DNA of 64,000 nucleotides, from assembly GCA_034670065.1 (NCBI GenBank), contig JAXMOG010000001.1:496001-560000 (forward strand), given 5' to 3'. This document shows, piece by piece, positions 25,707 through 33,507 of this stretch; position 1 is the stretch's first letter, and each line of letters opens with the position of its first letter. Under the pieces are notes generated by a model. That model ran no database searches and was not told the origin of the DNA. It worked only from the letters and a program-made list of their open reading frames with translations. Origin of the DNA: Mesobacterium_A sp034670065. Lineage in GTDB: Bacteria; Pseudomonadota; Alphaproteobacteria; Rhodobacterales; Rhodobacteraceae. The position numbers were made by a program, and so were the translations under genes.

Positions 25707-26048
25707 TTATGGCTCGATACACCGGCCCGACGCGATCAAGCGATCATTGTCGATCAACAGCGACTCGTCTGGGTCATCCGGGTTTGCTGTCCATTCAATG
25801 TCAGAGCTGCCAAGGTAATCGACGCAGTATTTCACCGCTTCGTATTTGGCCGCGGCGCGGGCATTGTCCAAGCTGGCCGAAACCGGCCCAGCCTCTACCA
25901 CAAAATTCGCACGGTCTGATCGTTCGGACCGGGCTTTGCCTTTGTAGAATTCGCCATCAGCCTGAAACACGTTCTGATCGCGCGTGCAGGCGCCAAGACC
26001 CAGCAACCCAATCGCCGCAATGCCGAGGAGTGTTTTTGAAATTGCCAT
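25707..26048 (-). CDS. Putative lipoprotein in the nuo operon (nuoF-nuoG interval)
   Basis: 113-aa protein with an N-terminal signal ending L-G-L-G-A-C, a good lipobox (Cys21). The mature part is charged, with F-Y-K-G-K-A-R-S-E-R-S-D-R-A-N-F-V-V, a helix A-R-A-A-A-K-Y-E-A-V-K-Y-C and a C-terminal R-C-I-E-P. Two cysteines in the mature chain may pair. The pattern suggests a small periplasmic or outer-membrane lipoprotein; function unknown. It lies between the DUF3291 gene and the DUF5333 gene, all minus strand. Confidence 0.78.
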   Translation of the reverse strand: MAISKTLLGIAAIGLLGLGACTRDQNVFQADGEFYKGKARSERSDRANFVVEAGPVSASLDNARAAAKYEAVKYCVDYLGSSDIEWTANPDDPDESLLIDNDRLIASGRCIEP

Positions 26049-26266
26049 GGTCAGATCACCCTTTCGTCCGAACGTGCCCTATCTTGCGGACGCAGGCAGG
26101 CGCGTCAATGCTGTCTCCGTAACGTGGGACATATATGCTGCGCAAGTCTTGGTTCCGGCACCGGGTCAGGATGCATGCTGGTCAAACAGCGGCTTGGGCG
26201 AATCGGCCACCCAATCGTGTGGTGTTCCCAATTCTGAATATCATCAGCTTTCAGACACGGCCCCGT

Positions 26267-26737
26267 TCAGGACTGCGACGCCTTGAGCCAGGACCAACCA
26301 AAGGCTTCCTCGCTGTCACCATTTGCGCGCAAATGCTCCAAACGCTCCAAGCCTTCTTCCAGTGTTGGTTGGTGCCCCTGCTCTACCCACCACATAACGA
26401 AATGCATTTTTCCCATCACTTCGAACCATTCCGCCCGACGTTCAAAGAACTGGTGATGAACCGTCTTGAAAACGAAGTTCTCCAAAGATTGCATGTCTTC
26501 CCAGACTGTCAGGTTAGACACGAACTGCGGATCACCATCTATCTTGGTTTCCGTATTGCCGGCGTTTGGTTCCCCCGATCCTTCCATCATCCAAACGAAT
26601 CCGGGCATGCGTTTGCCCAAACCGTTGATCCGGTCGATCGCGTTCATAAAATCTGCCACGCGCGGATCATCCGTTGGCGCCAATAGACGGCCAATGTTCA
26701 ATTCTGCAAGCTGACTATTGGGGGAACGACGGGTCAT
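26267..26737 (-). CDS. DUF3291-family protein
   Basis: 156-aa protein with the DUF3291 pattern: L-A-E-L-N-I-G-R-L-L near the N-terminus, D-D-P-R-V-A-D-F-M-N-A-I-D-R-I-N, P-G-F-V-W-M, then V-W-E-D-M-Q-S-L-E-N-F-V-F and W-W-V-E-Q-G-H-Q-P-T. It is a probable ferredoxin-like (dimeric alpha-beta barrel) fold, as in heme-degrading monooxygenases and related enzymes. No catalytic evidence here. It lies 200 bp downstream of nuoF and 218 bp upstream of a lipoprotein gene, so membership in the nuo transcript is likely but less tight than for other accessory genes. Confidence 0.82.
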   Translation of the reverse strand: MTRRSPNSQLAELNIGRLLAPTDDPRVADFMNAIDRINGLGKRMPGFVWMMEGSGEPNAGNTETKIDGDPQFVSNLTVWEDMQSLENFVFKTVHHQFFERRAEWFEVMGKMHFVMWWVEQGHQPTLEEGLERLEHLRANGDSEEAFGWSWLKASQS

Positions 26738-26937
26738 GTTTTCACCGGTAATTGATCGAAAAAATCAATTGGCCACGTCGGCGACGGCCAAAGGTACAAG
26801 ATTGATCGCTTTCGCGCATTGCGGGCTGAAGCCCAGCAGAGTGCCGGATGAAATTCCGGCCAAAGACCATCTTGGTGGTTCGAATAGGTGGCCCATGCAC
26901 ACCAGCGCACGGGCCACTTATGGAATTGAAAAGCGTT

Positions 26938-28236
26938 CTATTCAGCCGCGATAGAGCTGATGCGACCAGATTTTTGTGCTTTGATTCGATCTTCGATTTC
27001 ACCACGGAAATTCTTGATCAAACCTTGGATCGGCCATGCAGCCGCATCGCCCAAGGCGCAAATGGTGTGACCTTCAACCTGCTTGGTCACGTCCCACAGC
27101 ATGTCGATTTCTTCCAGGTCCGCTTCGCCGCGCACCAGCCGGTCCATCACGCGCATCATCCAGCCTGTGCCTTCACGGCACGGTGTGCATTGGCCGCAGC
27201 TTTCGTGCTTGTAAAAACACGCCAAGCGCCAGATCGCTTTGATGATATCGGTTTGTTTGTCCATCACGATCACCGCCGCCGTGCCCAGGCCAGAGCCCAG
27301 CTCACCGCGCAGGTAGTCGAAATCCATGATGGCGTCTTTCATGTTCTCACCGCGCACACAGGGCACCGATGAACCGCCGGGGATGACAGCCAACAGGTTG
27401 TCCCAGCCGCCACGGATGCCGCCGCAATGCTTTTCGATCAACTCTTCAAAGCTGATCGACATTGCCTCTTCAACAACACAGGGTTTGTTCACATGGCCCG
27501 AGATCGCAAACAGCTTGGTGCCTGCGTTGTTCGGCCGACCAAAACCAGCAAACCAAGACGCACCACGGCGCAGAATGGTAGGCACAACGGCAATGGATTC
27601 GACATTGTTCACTGTTGTCGGGCAGCCATACAAACCGGCGCCAGCCGGGAATGGCGGCTTCATCCGGGGCATGCCCTTTCTGCCTTCCAACGATTCCAGC
27701 AGCGCGGTTTCTTCGCCACAGATATAGGCACCGGCACCATGGTGCAGATACAGGTCAAAGTCCCAGCCAGAGCCAGCGGCGTTCTTACCCAACAGGCCAT
27801 CTTCATAGGCTTCGTCAATGGCGGCCTGCAGCGCTTCGCGTTCGCGAATGTATTCACCGCGGATATAGATGTAGCACGCATGCGCCTGCATCGCGAAAGA
27901 CGCAATCAACGCGCCTTCGATCAGGGTGTGCGGATCATGGCGCATGATTTCGCGGTCTTTACAGGTGCCCGGCTCCGATTCGTCGGCGTTGATCACCAGA
28001 TAGGCCGGACGACCATCGCTTTCCTTGGGCATGAACGACCATTTCAGACCGGTCGGAAAACCCGCACCGCCGCGGCCACGCAGGCCGCTGTCTTTCATCT
28101 CTTGGATGATCCAGTCGCGGCCTTTGTCAATCAACCCGGCAGTACCATCCCAGTGGCCGCGCTTTTTGGCGCCCGCAAGTGTACGTTCGTGCATCCCGTA
28201 GATGTTGGTGAAGATCCGGTCTTGATCCTGCAGCAT
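26938..28236 (-). CDS. nuoF: NADH-quinone oxidoreductase subunit F
   Basis: 432-aa FMN- and NADH-binding subunit, the electron entry point of complex I. The glycine-rich NADH site G-R-G-G-A-G-F-P-T-G lies at 54-63, and G-A-G-A-Y-I-C-G-E-E-T-A-L forms the FMN region. The [4Fe-4S] N3 ligands are C347, C350, C353 (C-G-Q-C-T-P-C) and C393 (T-I-C-A-L-G-D). It starts 3 bp after the DUF5337-like gene. Confidence 0.98.
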   Translation of the reverse strand: MLQDQDRIFTNIYGMHERTLAGAKKRGHWDGTAGLIDKGRDWIIQEMKDSGLRGRGGAGFPTGLKWSFMPKESDGRPAYLVINADESEPGTCKDREIMRHDPHTLIEGALIASFAMQAHACYIYIRGEYIREREALQAAIDEAYEDGLLGKNAAGSGWDFDLYLHHGAGAYICGEETALLESLEGRKGMPRMKPPFPAGAGLYGCPTTVNNVESIAVVPTILRRGASWFAGFGRPNNAGTKLFAISGHVNKPCVVEEAMSISFEELIEKHCGGIRGGWDNLLAVIPGGSSVPCVRGENMKDAIMDFDYLRGELGSGLGTAAVIVMDKQTDIIKAIWRLACFYKHESCGQCTPCREGTGWMMRVMDRLVRGEADLEEIDMLWDVTKQVEGHTICALGDAAAWPIQGLIKNFRGEIEDRIKAQKSGRISSIAAE

Positions 28237-28239
28237 CGC

Positions 28240-28458
28240 TTAGTCCTTGTTCTTCTGGCGGTCCCGCCAAAACCCGTAAATCATCCAAATGGCCAATCCG
28301 AACCCGGCAAGAGCCACCAGGTCGAACAGCGCACGTGTTCGCTGTGACCACTCGTATTCCGCTCCGATGGCGGTGGCAAGGATCCAGAACACGCCAACGC
28401 CGGCGATTATCAACGCAATCTTGCGACCTTGGCGCTGACTGTCCTGAATCCCACTCAT
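28240..28458 (-). CDS. DUF5337-like small membrane protein
   Basis: 72-aa protein with a basic N-terminus (R-Q-G-R-K) and two hydrophobic helices (A-L-I-I-A-G-V-G-V-F-W-I-L-A and A-L-F-D-L-V-A-L-A-G-F-G-L-A-I-W-M), ending with a charged tail (R-D-R-Q-K-N-K-D). I associate it with the Rhodobacteraceae family DUF5337. It is 3 bp before nuoF and 6 bp after the 269-aa HhH protein. The position next to nuoF, whose product is not a membrane protein, is notable. Function unknown. Confidence 0.75.
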   Translation of the reverse strand: MSGIQDSQRQGRKIALIIAGVGVFWILATAIGAEYEWSQRTRALFDLVALAGFGLAIWMIYGFWRDRQKNKD

Positions 28459-28464
28459 ATTTTA

Positions 28465-29274
28465 TCAGCCTTTTGCCAATGCGGCGGCCTGCGAAACCCA
28501 ATTGTCCCGGCTGACACTGCCGCGAACACCTTTCAGGTTATCGTCCAACCATGCCACTTCGCCAGCGGTCCAAGCCGCGATCTGATCAAAGTGGAAAATA
28601 CCCGCAGCGTTCAGCTGTTCGGCCATCTTTGGGCCGATCCCCTTCACGGTGGTCAAATCATCCGCCTTTCCGGCGCGTGGCGCCTTCAGGCCTGCTGGCT
28701 TGCCTGAAACCGGCGCTGCGGCAACAGGTGCGGCAGGTGTTGTTTTGGCCGGAGCCGCTTTAGGAGCAGCGGCCTTAACCGGGGCCTTGGCGGGTGTCGT
28801 CGCCGGTGCCTTGGTCGTTGCCGGAGTGGTCTTAACTGGCGCGGCTGCAACAGTTTTTTCCTGAACCGGCGCAGGCTTGGCCGCAACGGCTGGCTTGGCA
28901 ACCACCTTTTCAGCAACAGGCTTCGCGGCAGGTGCCGGTGCCACTTTTGCCGCTGGCTTGGGCGCGGCTTTTACGGCAGGCTTCGGCGCAGCTTTCACGG
29001 CTGGTTTCGGCGCGGCCTTCGCAGCGGGTTTCGGAGCGGCCTTTGGCGCAACTTTCGCAGCGGGTTTTGAGGCCGCTTCCTGCTCTGCGCTGGTAACGCC
29101 GCCGGACAACGACCAAATCTTGGTCCAGCCGCCATTCCAAAGTTGCGTCTGACCATCCAACATGGCCGTCCAAGTTGTCATTGTCATATCCAAAGCGGCG
29201 CTGTGAATTTTGGCAGCGGCTTTTACGGATTCCAAAGGATCAAAAAAGAAAGGATTTCGAGTTGAGTTGCTCAC
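28465..29274 (-). CDS. KPA-repeat protein with C-terminal helix-hairpin-helix domain
   Basis: 269 aa from GTG 29274, which has GCAGGAG 7 nt before it. Residues 1-60 are amphipathic and aromatic (N-P-F-F-F-D-P-L, then M-T-T-W-T-A-M-L). They are followed by a long Lys/Ala/Pro linker (about 65-195) containing an 8-residue tandem repeat. The C-terminal 73 residues (197-269) are an H3TH/helix-hairpin-helix module: G-K-A-D-D-L, then K-G-I-G-P-K, F-H-F-D-Q-I-A-A-W and S-V-S-R-D-N-W-V. The same module ends NuoE and the 398-aa neighbour. Such modules are often described as 5' nuclease-like/DNA-binding, but no catalytic acids are evident. No signal peptide seen. Confidence 0.85.
   Translation of the reverse strand: MSNSTRNPFFFDPLESVKAAAKIHSAALDMTMTTWTAMLDGQTQLWNGGWTKIWSLSGGVTSAEQEAASKPAAKVAPKAAPKPAAKAAPKPAVKAAPKPAVKAAPKPAAKVAPAPAAKPVAEKVVAKPAVAAKPAPVQEKTVAAAPVKTTPATTKAPATTPAKAPVKAAAPKAAPAKTTPAAPVAAAPVSGKPAGLKAPRAGKADDLTTVKGIGPKMAEQLNAAGIFHFDQIAAWTAGEVAWLDDNLKGVRGSVSRDNWVSQAAALAKG
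28941..29061 (-). repeat. 24-bp coding tandem repeat (Lys-Ala-Ala-Pro-Lys-Pro-Ala)
   Basis: About four imperfect copies of a 24-bp unit encode K-A-A-P-K-P-A-(A/V) within the linker of the 269-aa HhH protein. The copies differ at third positions and so are not freshly amplified. Confidence 0.7.
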
Positions 29275-29288
29275 GGTGTCACTCCTGC

Positions 29289-29313
29289 AAAAACACAAGG
29301 CAACTGCCTTGTG
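29289..29313 (-). terminator. Intra-operon terminator-like hairpin before the 269-aa HhH gene
   Basis: On the minus strand CACAAGGCA and TGCCTTGTG form a perfect 9-bp inverted repeat (29294-29313) with a 2-nt centre, directly followed by TTTTT (29289-29293) and then the GCAGGAG ribosome-binding site of the next gene. It could be a partial terminator or an RNA-processing/stability element in the nuo message. Confidence 0.5.
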
Positions 29314-29388
29314 GGGTTTGGACGCCTCCCAACGCTTAATTTCCAGACCTGCACGGCCAGACAGCCGGATTCAAGTCTGACAGTTGTC

Positions 29389-29417
29389 GCACCCGGCCCA
29401 ATGAACGGGCCGAGTGC
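29389..29417 (-). other. 11-bp stem-loop downstream of the 398-aa HhH gene
   Basis: GCACCCGGCCC (29389-29399) and GGGCCGAGTGC (29407-29417) pair with one wobble around a 7-nt loop. No T-run follows on either strand. It sits 8 bp after the stop of the 398-aa gene and, with the 29289-29313 hairpin, gives two stem-loops in one 150-bp gap of the nuo operon. Confidence 0.5.
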
Positions 29418-29424
29418 AAAGTTT

Positions 29425-30621
29425 TTAATACACGCCGCCTTTATCGACACGCTTGGAGAATTCCGTCTCCATACCCGCCGAAAGCAGCTTGGCTTGTTCC
29501 ACCCATTTATCGCGGGTCACGCGGCCACGGAAACCAACCAGGTTCGAATCCACCCACGCCACTTCCTGATCGGTCCAGTTCGCGATCTGATCAAAGTGGT
29601 AGAAGCCCAACGCGTTACACAGTTTTTCCAACTTCGGCCCAACGCCTTTGATCTTCTTCAGATCATCCGCTTTGCCATCAATCGGGGCGTCCAGTGTTTG
29701 CGGCTTGGTCCCTTCGTCGGTCCCTTCCACAACACCATCGCCATCGCGATCCGCATCGCTGTCATCCTGAGCCGCCATATGGTCCGCCAAGGATACCGCT
29801 TTTTTGGACTCGGCCTCCGCTTCAGCCGTTTCGGCCGCAGTGGATGCGGTTTCTTCAGAACCTGACGCCTTTGCATCGCCGCCTTCATAGCGCCACGTAC
29901 CCTTGCGGGATGCCAGGTCTTCTTGGCCCGGTAAGGCGGTGGACGGCTTCAACACGGTTTCAGAAACATCATCTGCACTGTCCGCGGCGGCATTGTCAGC
30001 CGAAGGCGCGGCGCTTTCGTCGGAAGTAACAGCGTCTGCAGCTTCGGCAGGTGCCGCATCTGCTGCACTCCCGTCATCTGCACTATCGCCATCGTACTTC
30101 CATTCGCCTTTGCGCTCGGCCAACTCGGCCTCACCTTCCAGCGCGGCAGACGGTTTCAAACCGCTGTCCCCTGCATCATCGGATACGCTTGCGCCCGCAT
30201 CATCGTCTGACGCCGCTTCAGTGGCGGACGCTTCAGACGCTGCCGCACTTGCTGTCGCAGCTGCAGCCGAAGCAGCAGTCGCGGCGGCGGCAGAAGCCGC
30301 GGCCCCGCCAGAAGACGACGTAGATGTAGATGATGGTGCTGAGGTGTTCGCCGACACGGCGGAACGTCCAGTGTCCAGACTGTCCAGCGTGCCATAGCGC
30401 GTGCCAGTCACTTCGCCCTCGCCCCGCTTGGGAACATCGGCGCAGAACAACCAGTTAAACAGCAGGCCCAACAACACAAACGCGAGAACACCAAGGAAGA
30501 TCGCAGCACCCCAACCAGAATGCCCAAGTACTTGAGACAGGATCGCCGTGATCAAACCAATGACTGCCGCGGTGATCCAGCAACGCAGGCTGCAGCTATT
30601 GCCTTCGCCAGAATTACTCAT
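29425..30621 (-). CDS. Membrane-anchored low-complexity protein with NuoE-type helix-hairpin-helix tail
   Basis: 398 aa. Residues about 12-60 form two transmembrane helices (W-I-T-A-A-V-I-G-L-I-T-A-I-L, then A-A-I-F-L-G-V-L-A-F-V-L-L-G-L-L). An acidic Ser/Ala/Asp-rich linker follows. It holds two copies of a motif L-K-P-S-x-A-L-x-G-x-x-x-L-A-x-R-K-G-x-W-x-Y (155-177 and 224-246). Residues 311-398 are an H3TH/HhH domain that matches the NuoE C-terminus at 70 of 88 positions in my ungapped hand alignment, including the terminal E-T-E-F-S and K-G-G-V-Y. It lies 30 bp after nuoE. It is therefore a membrane-tethered paralogue of the NuoE tail; its function is unknown. Confidence 0.85.
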   Translation of the reverse strand: MSNSGEGNSCSLRCWITAAVIGLITAILSQVLGHSGWGAAIFLGVLAFVLLGLLFNWLFCADVPKRGEGEVTGTRYGTLDSLDTGRSAVSANTSAPSSTSTSSSGGAAASAAAATAASAAAATASAAASEASATEAASDDDAGASVSDDAGDSGLKPSAALEGEAELAERKGEWKYDGDSADDGSAADAAPAEAADAVTSDESAAPSADNAAADSADDVSETVLKPSTALPGQEDLASRKGTWRYEGGDAKASGSEETASTAAETAEAEAESKKAVSLADHMAAQDDSDADRDGDGVVEGTDEGTKPQTLDAPIDGKADDLKKIKGVGPKLEKLCNALGFYHFDQIANWTDQEVAWVDSNLVGFRGRVTRDKWVEQAKLLSAGMETEFSKRVDKGGVY

Positions 30622-30651
30622 TTTCTTACTCCCTGTTACTAGTCCCGGGCG

Positions 30652-31827
30652 TTAAGTGTCGTAGACGCCCCCTTTTTTCACACGCGAAGAAAACTCGGTT
30701 TCGCCACCGGAAGCAAGGATTTTGGCCTGTTCGACCCAATTGTCACGCGAAACGCGACCTTTGAAGCCCTTTAGGTTTACATCGACCCAAGCAACTTCAT
30801 CTTCGGTCCAGGCTGCGATCTGATCAAAATGGTAGAAGCCCAAGGAATTACACAGGTTTTCCAGTTTCGGGCCTACACCTTTGATCTGCTTCAGATCGTC
30901 CGCTTTGCCGTCGATAGGCGCCTCAAGAACCGCTGGTTTGGTGCCAACATCAGCGTCATCTGTGCTGCTTGCAGGCGCTTTTTCTGCGACCATTGTCTCA
31001 GACGGCTTAGGTGCTTTTTCGGCAGGTTTCGCCGCAGGAGCCGGGGTTTTTGGTGCAGCTTTGGCGGTTTCCGTCGATTTGGACGCCTCAGCAGACCGCG
31101 CCAGCGCCGCTTGCGCGGCTTCTGGTTTCCATGGGGTCAACAAGGGAACTTCGGTGCCATCAATGCGCTTGACCGTATCGCCAAGTTCCGTCGCCAAAGC
31201 GGCAGAGGCGTTGTACTGCGCACGTCCGTCTTCATACTCTTTCAGCGCGACCACTCCACCCAACGGGTCTGACCCGTAACGCCCATTTTGTGGGCCCGGC
31301 ACGGGCACTTGTCCGGCCTCCAGTTCGTCGATGATCTCGGCGAAACGCTTGGCCGTCAGGTCTTCGTAATAATCTTTGCCGATCTGCGCCATGGGCGCGT
31401 TGGTGCAGGCACCAAGGCATTCCACTTCTTCCCAGGAAAACTTGCCGTCTGCCGACAGCATATGAGCCTTGGGCGCGATCTTTTCTTTACAGACCGCGAT
31501 CAAATCCTCTGCCCCGCAAATCATGCAGGAAGTTGTGCCACAAATCTGAAAATGCGCCACAGAACCAACGGGTTGCAGTTGGAACATGAAGTAGAACGTC
31601 GCCACTTCCAGAACCCGGATATAGGCCATGTCCAGCATGTCAGCGATCGCTTCAATCGCCGGGCGGGACAGCCAGCCTTCTTGCTCCTGCGCGCGCCACA
31701 ACAGTGGGATCACAGCGCTGGCCTGACGGCCTTCGGGGTATTTGCTCATTTGTCCTTCGGCCCAGGCCAGATTGGCAGGTGTGAAGGCAAAGCTATCGGG
31801 TTGTTCAGGGTGCAGACGGCGCAGCAT
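30652..31827 (-). CDS. nuoE: NADH-quinone oxidoreductase subunit E fused to a helix-hairpin-helix domain
   Basis: 391 aa, about twice the length of plain NuoE. Residues 1-180 are the thioredoxin-like subunit carrying cluster N1a: ligands C96 and C101 (I-C-G-T-T-S-C) and C137 and C141 (E-C-L-G-A-C). Residues about 182-235 are a conserved-looking extension (D-P-L-G-G-V-V-A-L-K-E-Y), 236-300 an Ala/Lys/Pro linker, and 302-391 the HhH module (L-K-Q-I-K-G-V-G-P-K, W-V-E-Q-A-K). The ATG overlaps the preceding lipoprotein stop (TGATG). Fusion of this module to NuoE recurs in Rhodobacteraceae as far as I recall; its purpose is not known to me. Confidence 0.95.
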   Translation of the reverse strand: MLRRLHPEQPDSFAFTPANLAWAEGQMSKYPEGRQASAVIPLLWRAQEQEGWLSRPAIEAIADMLDMAYIRVLEVATFYFMFQLQPVGSVAHFQICGTTSCMICGAEDLIAVCKEKIAPKAHMLSADGKFSWEEVECLGACTNAPMAQIGKDYYEDLTAKRFAEIIDELEAGQVPVPGPQNGRYGSDPLGGVVALKEYEDGRAQYNASAALATELGDTVKRIDGTEVPLLTPWKPEAAQAALARSAEASKSTETAKAAPKTPAPAAKPAEKAPKPSETMVAEKAPASSTDDADVGTKPAVLEAPIDGKADDLKQIKGVGPKLENLCNSLGFYHFDQIAAWTEDEVAWVDVNLKGFKGRVSRDNWVEQAKILASGGETEFSSRVKKGGVYDT

Positions 31828-32105
31828 CAGGCACAGGCTCCTGTAGTCAGTTTGATGCCGCCAGACGGCAGCGTTTCCGCTTGGTCGGCAGCCACTTTGA
31901 AGGCGGCGATTTTTTGAACCGTCTCACGCGTCAATCCGGTTTGCAGCTCTACCGGAAGGTAGTCCGCTTCGGTTTCAAGTGAGCAACCAATAGAGGCGAC
32001 GGCTTCGTCGAAAAACTGCAAGTCAGTTTGCGTCACGCCTTGAGGCGGGATCGCACAGGCACCCAGCAGTGCCAGCGTCGACAATCCGGCAGTAACACGA
32101 ATCAT
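31827..32105 (-). CDS. Putative lipoprotein between nuoD and nuoE
   Basis: 92-aa protein from ATG 32105, which overlaps the nuoD stop by one base (TGATG); its own stop overlaps the nuoE ATG in the same way. The N-terminus is a lipoprotein signal (T-L-A-L-L-G-A-C, Cys17). The mature part has V-T-Q-T-D-L-Q-F-F-D-E-A-V-A-S-I-G-C, then L-P-V-E-L-Q-T-G-L-T-R-E-T-V, and a cysteine near the C-terminus (T-G-A-C-A), so an internal disulfide is possible. It is the most tightly coupled of the three lipoprotein genes in this operon. Function unknown. Confidence 0.82.
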   Translation of the reverse strand: MIRVTAGLSTLALLGACAIPPQGVTQTDLQFFDEAVASIGCSLETEADYLPVELQTGLTRETVQKIAAFKVAADQAETLPSGGIKLTTGACA

Positions 32106-33334
32106 CAACGGTCAATCTCCCCGAACACGACGTCCATCGTGCCGATAATCGCGGCCACATCCGCCAGCTGGTGACCGGTGGCGACATGATCCATCGCCTG
32201 CAAGTGCAGGAAGCCCGGTGCGCGCAGCTTGGCGCGGTAAGGCTTGTTGGTCCCATCAGCCTTCAGGTAAACGCCGAATTCGCCCTTGGGCGCTTCGACG
32301 GCCGCATAAACTTCACCCTCGGGGACGTGGAACCCTTCGGTGTAAAGTTTAAAGTGGTGGATCAATGCTTCCATCGAGGTCTTCATCTCACCCCGTTTCG
32401 GAGGTGTGATCTTGCCACGGGACAGAACATCGCCCTGCCCTTCGGGTGCGCGTAGTTTGTCGATTGCTTGCAAGATGATCGAAGTCGATTGACGCATCTC
32501 TTCCATGCGGCACAGATAGCGATCATAGCAATCGCCATTTTTGCCAACTGGCACCTGGAATTCAAACTCGTCATAGCATTCGTAGGGCTGCGACCGGCGC
32601 AAATCCCATGCCAGACCAGAGCCGCGAACCATAACGCCCGAGAAGCCCCACTTCTGAATATCCTCTTCGGTCACAACACCGATATCGGCGTTACGCTGTT
32701 TGAAGATACGGTTTTCTGTCAGCAGGCCATCGATATCGTCCAGAACTTTCGGGAACTCATGCGCCCATTCTTCGATATCTTTCAGCAAGTCTTTGGGCAG
32801 ATCCTGATGCACACCGCCGGGGCGGAAATACGCCGCGTGCAAACGTGCACCACAGGCCCGCTCATAGAAGATCATCAGCTTCTCGCGCTCTTCAAAGCCC
32901 CACAGTGGCGGGGTTAGCGCGCCAACGTCCATCGCCTGCGTCGTAACGTTCAGCAGGTGGTTCAGAACACGGCCGATTTCCGAATACAAAACGCGGATCA
33001 AGCTGGCGCGGCGCGGTACTTCGACCCCGGTCAGCTTTTCAATGGCCAAACACCAGGCATGTTCCTGGTTCATTGGCGCCACGTAGTCCAACCGGTCAAA
33101 ATACGGCAGGTTTTGCAGATAAGTCCGCGATTCCATCAGCTTTTCGGTGCCGCGGTGCAGCAGGCCGATATGCGGATCGCAACGTTCTACAATCTCGCCG
33201 TCCAGCTCCAGCACCAGGCGCAGCACGCCGTGGGCCGCAGGGTGCTGCGGTCCGAAGTTGATGTTGAAATTACGGATTTTCTGTTCGCCCGACAGAGCAT
33301 CTACGCTGCCGTCATCGAATTTGGAGCCGTCCAT
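32105..33334 (-). CDS. nuoD: NADH-quinone oxidoreductase subunit D
   Basis: 409-aa 49-kDa subunit that forms the quinone-binding site together with NuoB. Motifs: N-F-G-P-Q-H-P-A-A-H-G near residue 25 (the quinone-site His), G-L-L-H-R-G-T-E-K-L, and R-A-P-G-F-L-H-L-Q-A near the end. ATG 33334 overlaps the stop of the 57-aa membrane protein by one base. A longer in-frame start at 33421 would run through that gene and is not needed. Confidence 0.98.
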   Translation of the reverse strand: MDGSKFDDGSVDALSGEQKIRNFNINFGPQHPAAHGVLRLVLELDGEIVERCDPHIGLLHRGTEKLMESRTYLQNLPYFDRLDYVAPMNQEHAWCLAIEKLTGVEVPRRASLIRVLYSEIGRVLNHLLNVTTQAMDVGALTPPLWGFEEREKLMIFYERACGARLHAAYFRPGGVHQDLPKDLLKDIEEWAHEFPKVLDDIDGLLTENRIFKQRNADIGVVTEEDIQKWGFSGVMVRGSGLAWDLRRSQPYECYDEFEFQVPVGKNGDCYDRYLCRMEEMRQSTSIILQAIDKLRAPEGQGDVLSRGKITPPKRGEMKTSMEALIHHFKLYTEGFHVPEGEVYAAVEAPKGEFGVYLKADGTNKPYRAKLRAPGFLHLQAMDHVATGHQLADVAAIIGTMDVVFGEIDR

Positions 33335-33507
33335 CACCGTTTCTCCATCTCTTGCAACTTCATCGCCATCACCCACAACAGAACCAAAACGGCCAGCGGG
33401 AAAACAGCGGCAAAAGCCCAATTTTTATTGACCCCGAAATGAGGCAGCAACTTTAACAAAGGAATGACAGTCGCAACAGTAACGGCGATCCAAATGAGAA
33501 ACTCCAT
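33334..33507 (-). CDS. 57-aa two-helix membrane protein between nuoC and nuoD
   Basis: 57 codons from ATG 33507 (GGGAGG upstream), stop overlapping the nuoD ATG (TGATG). Two hydrophobic helices are obvious: L-I-W-I-A-V-T-V-A-T-V-I-P-L-L and F-A-A-V-F-P-L-A-V-L-V-L-L-W-V-M-A, joined by K-L-L-P-H-F-G-V-N-K-N-W, with a charged tail K-L-Q-E-M-E-K-R. Its start overlaps the stop of the 53-codon gene. A small membrane partner or assembly factor for complex I is a possibility, from position only. Confidence 0.82.
   Translation of the reverse strand: MEFLIWIAVTVATVIPLLKLLPHFGVNKNWAFAAVFPLAVLVLLWVMAMKLQEMEKR

Noticed and set aside
26742..27005. 87-codon minus-strand frame overlapping the end of nuoF
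   Set aside because: Out of frame with nuoF and crossing its stop; no recognisable features.
28941..29061. Tandem repeats as a possible CRISPR or VNTR array
   Set aside because: 24-bp units without spacers, in frame with a coding linker (KPA repeats), so this is protein low-complexity, not CRISPR.
29541..29551. GGTTCGAATCC, a tRNA T-loop-like string
   Set aside because: It lies within the HhH coding region of the 398-aa protein and no acceptor, D or anticodon stems surround it.
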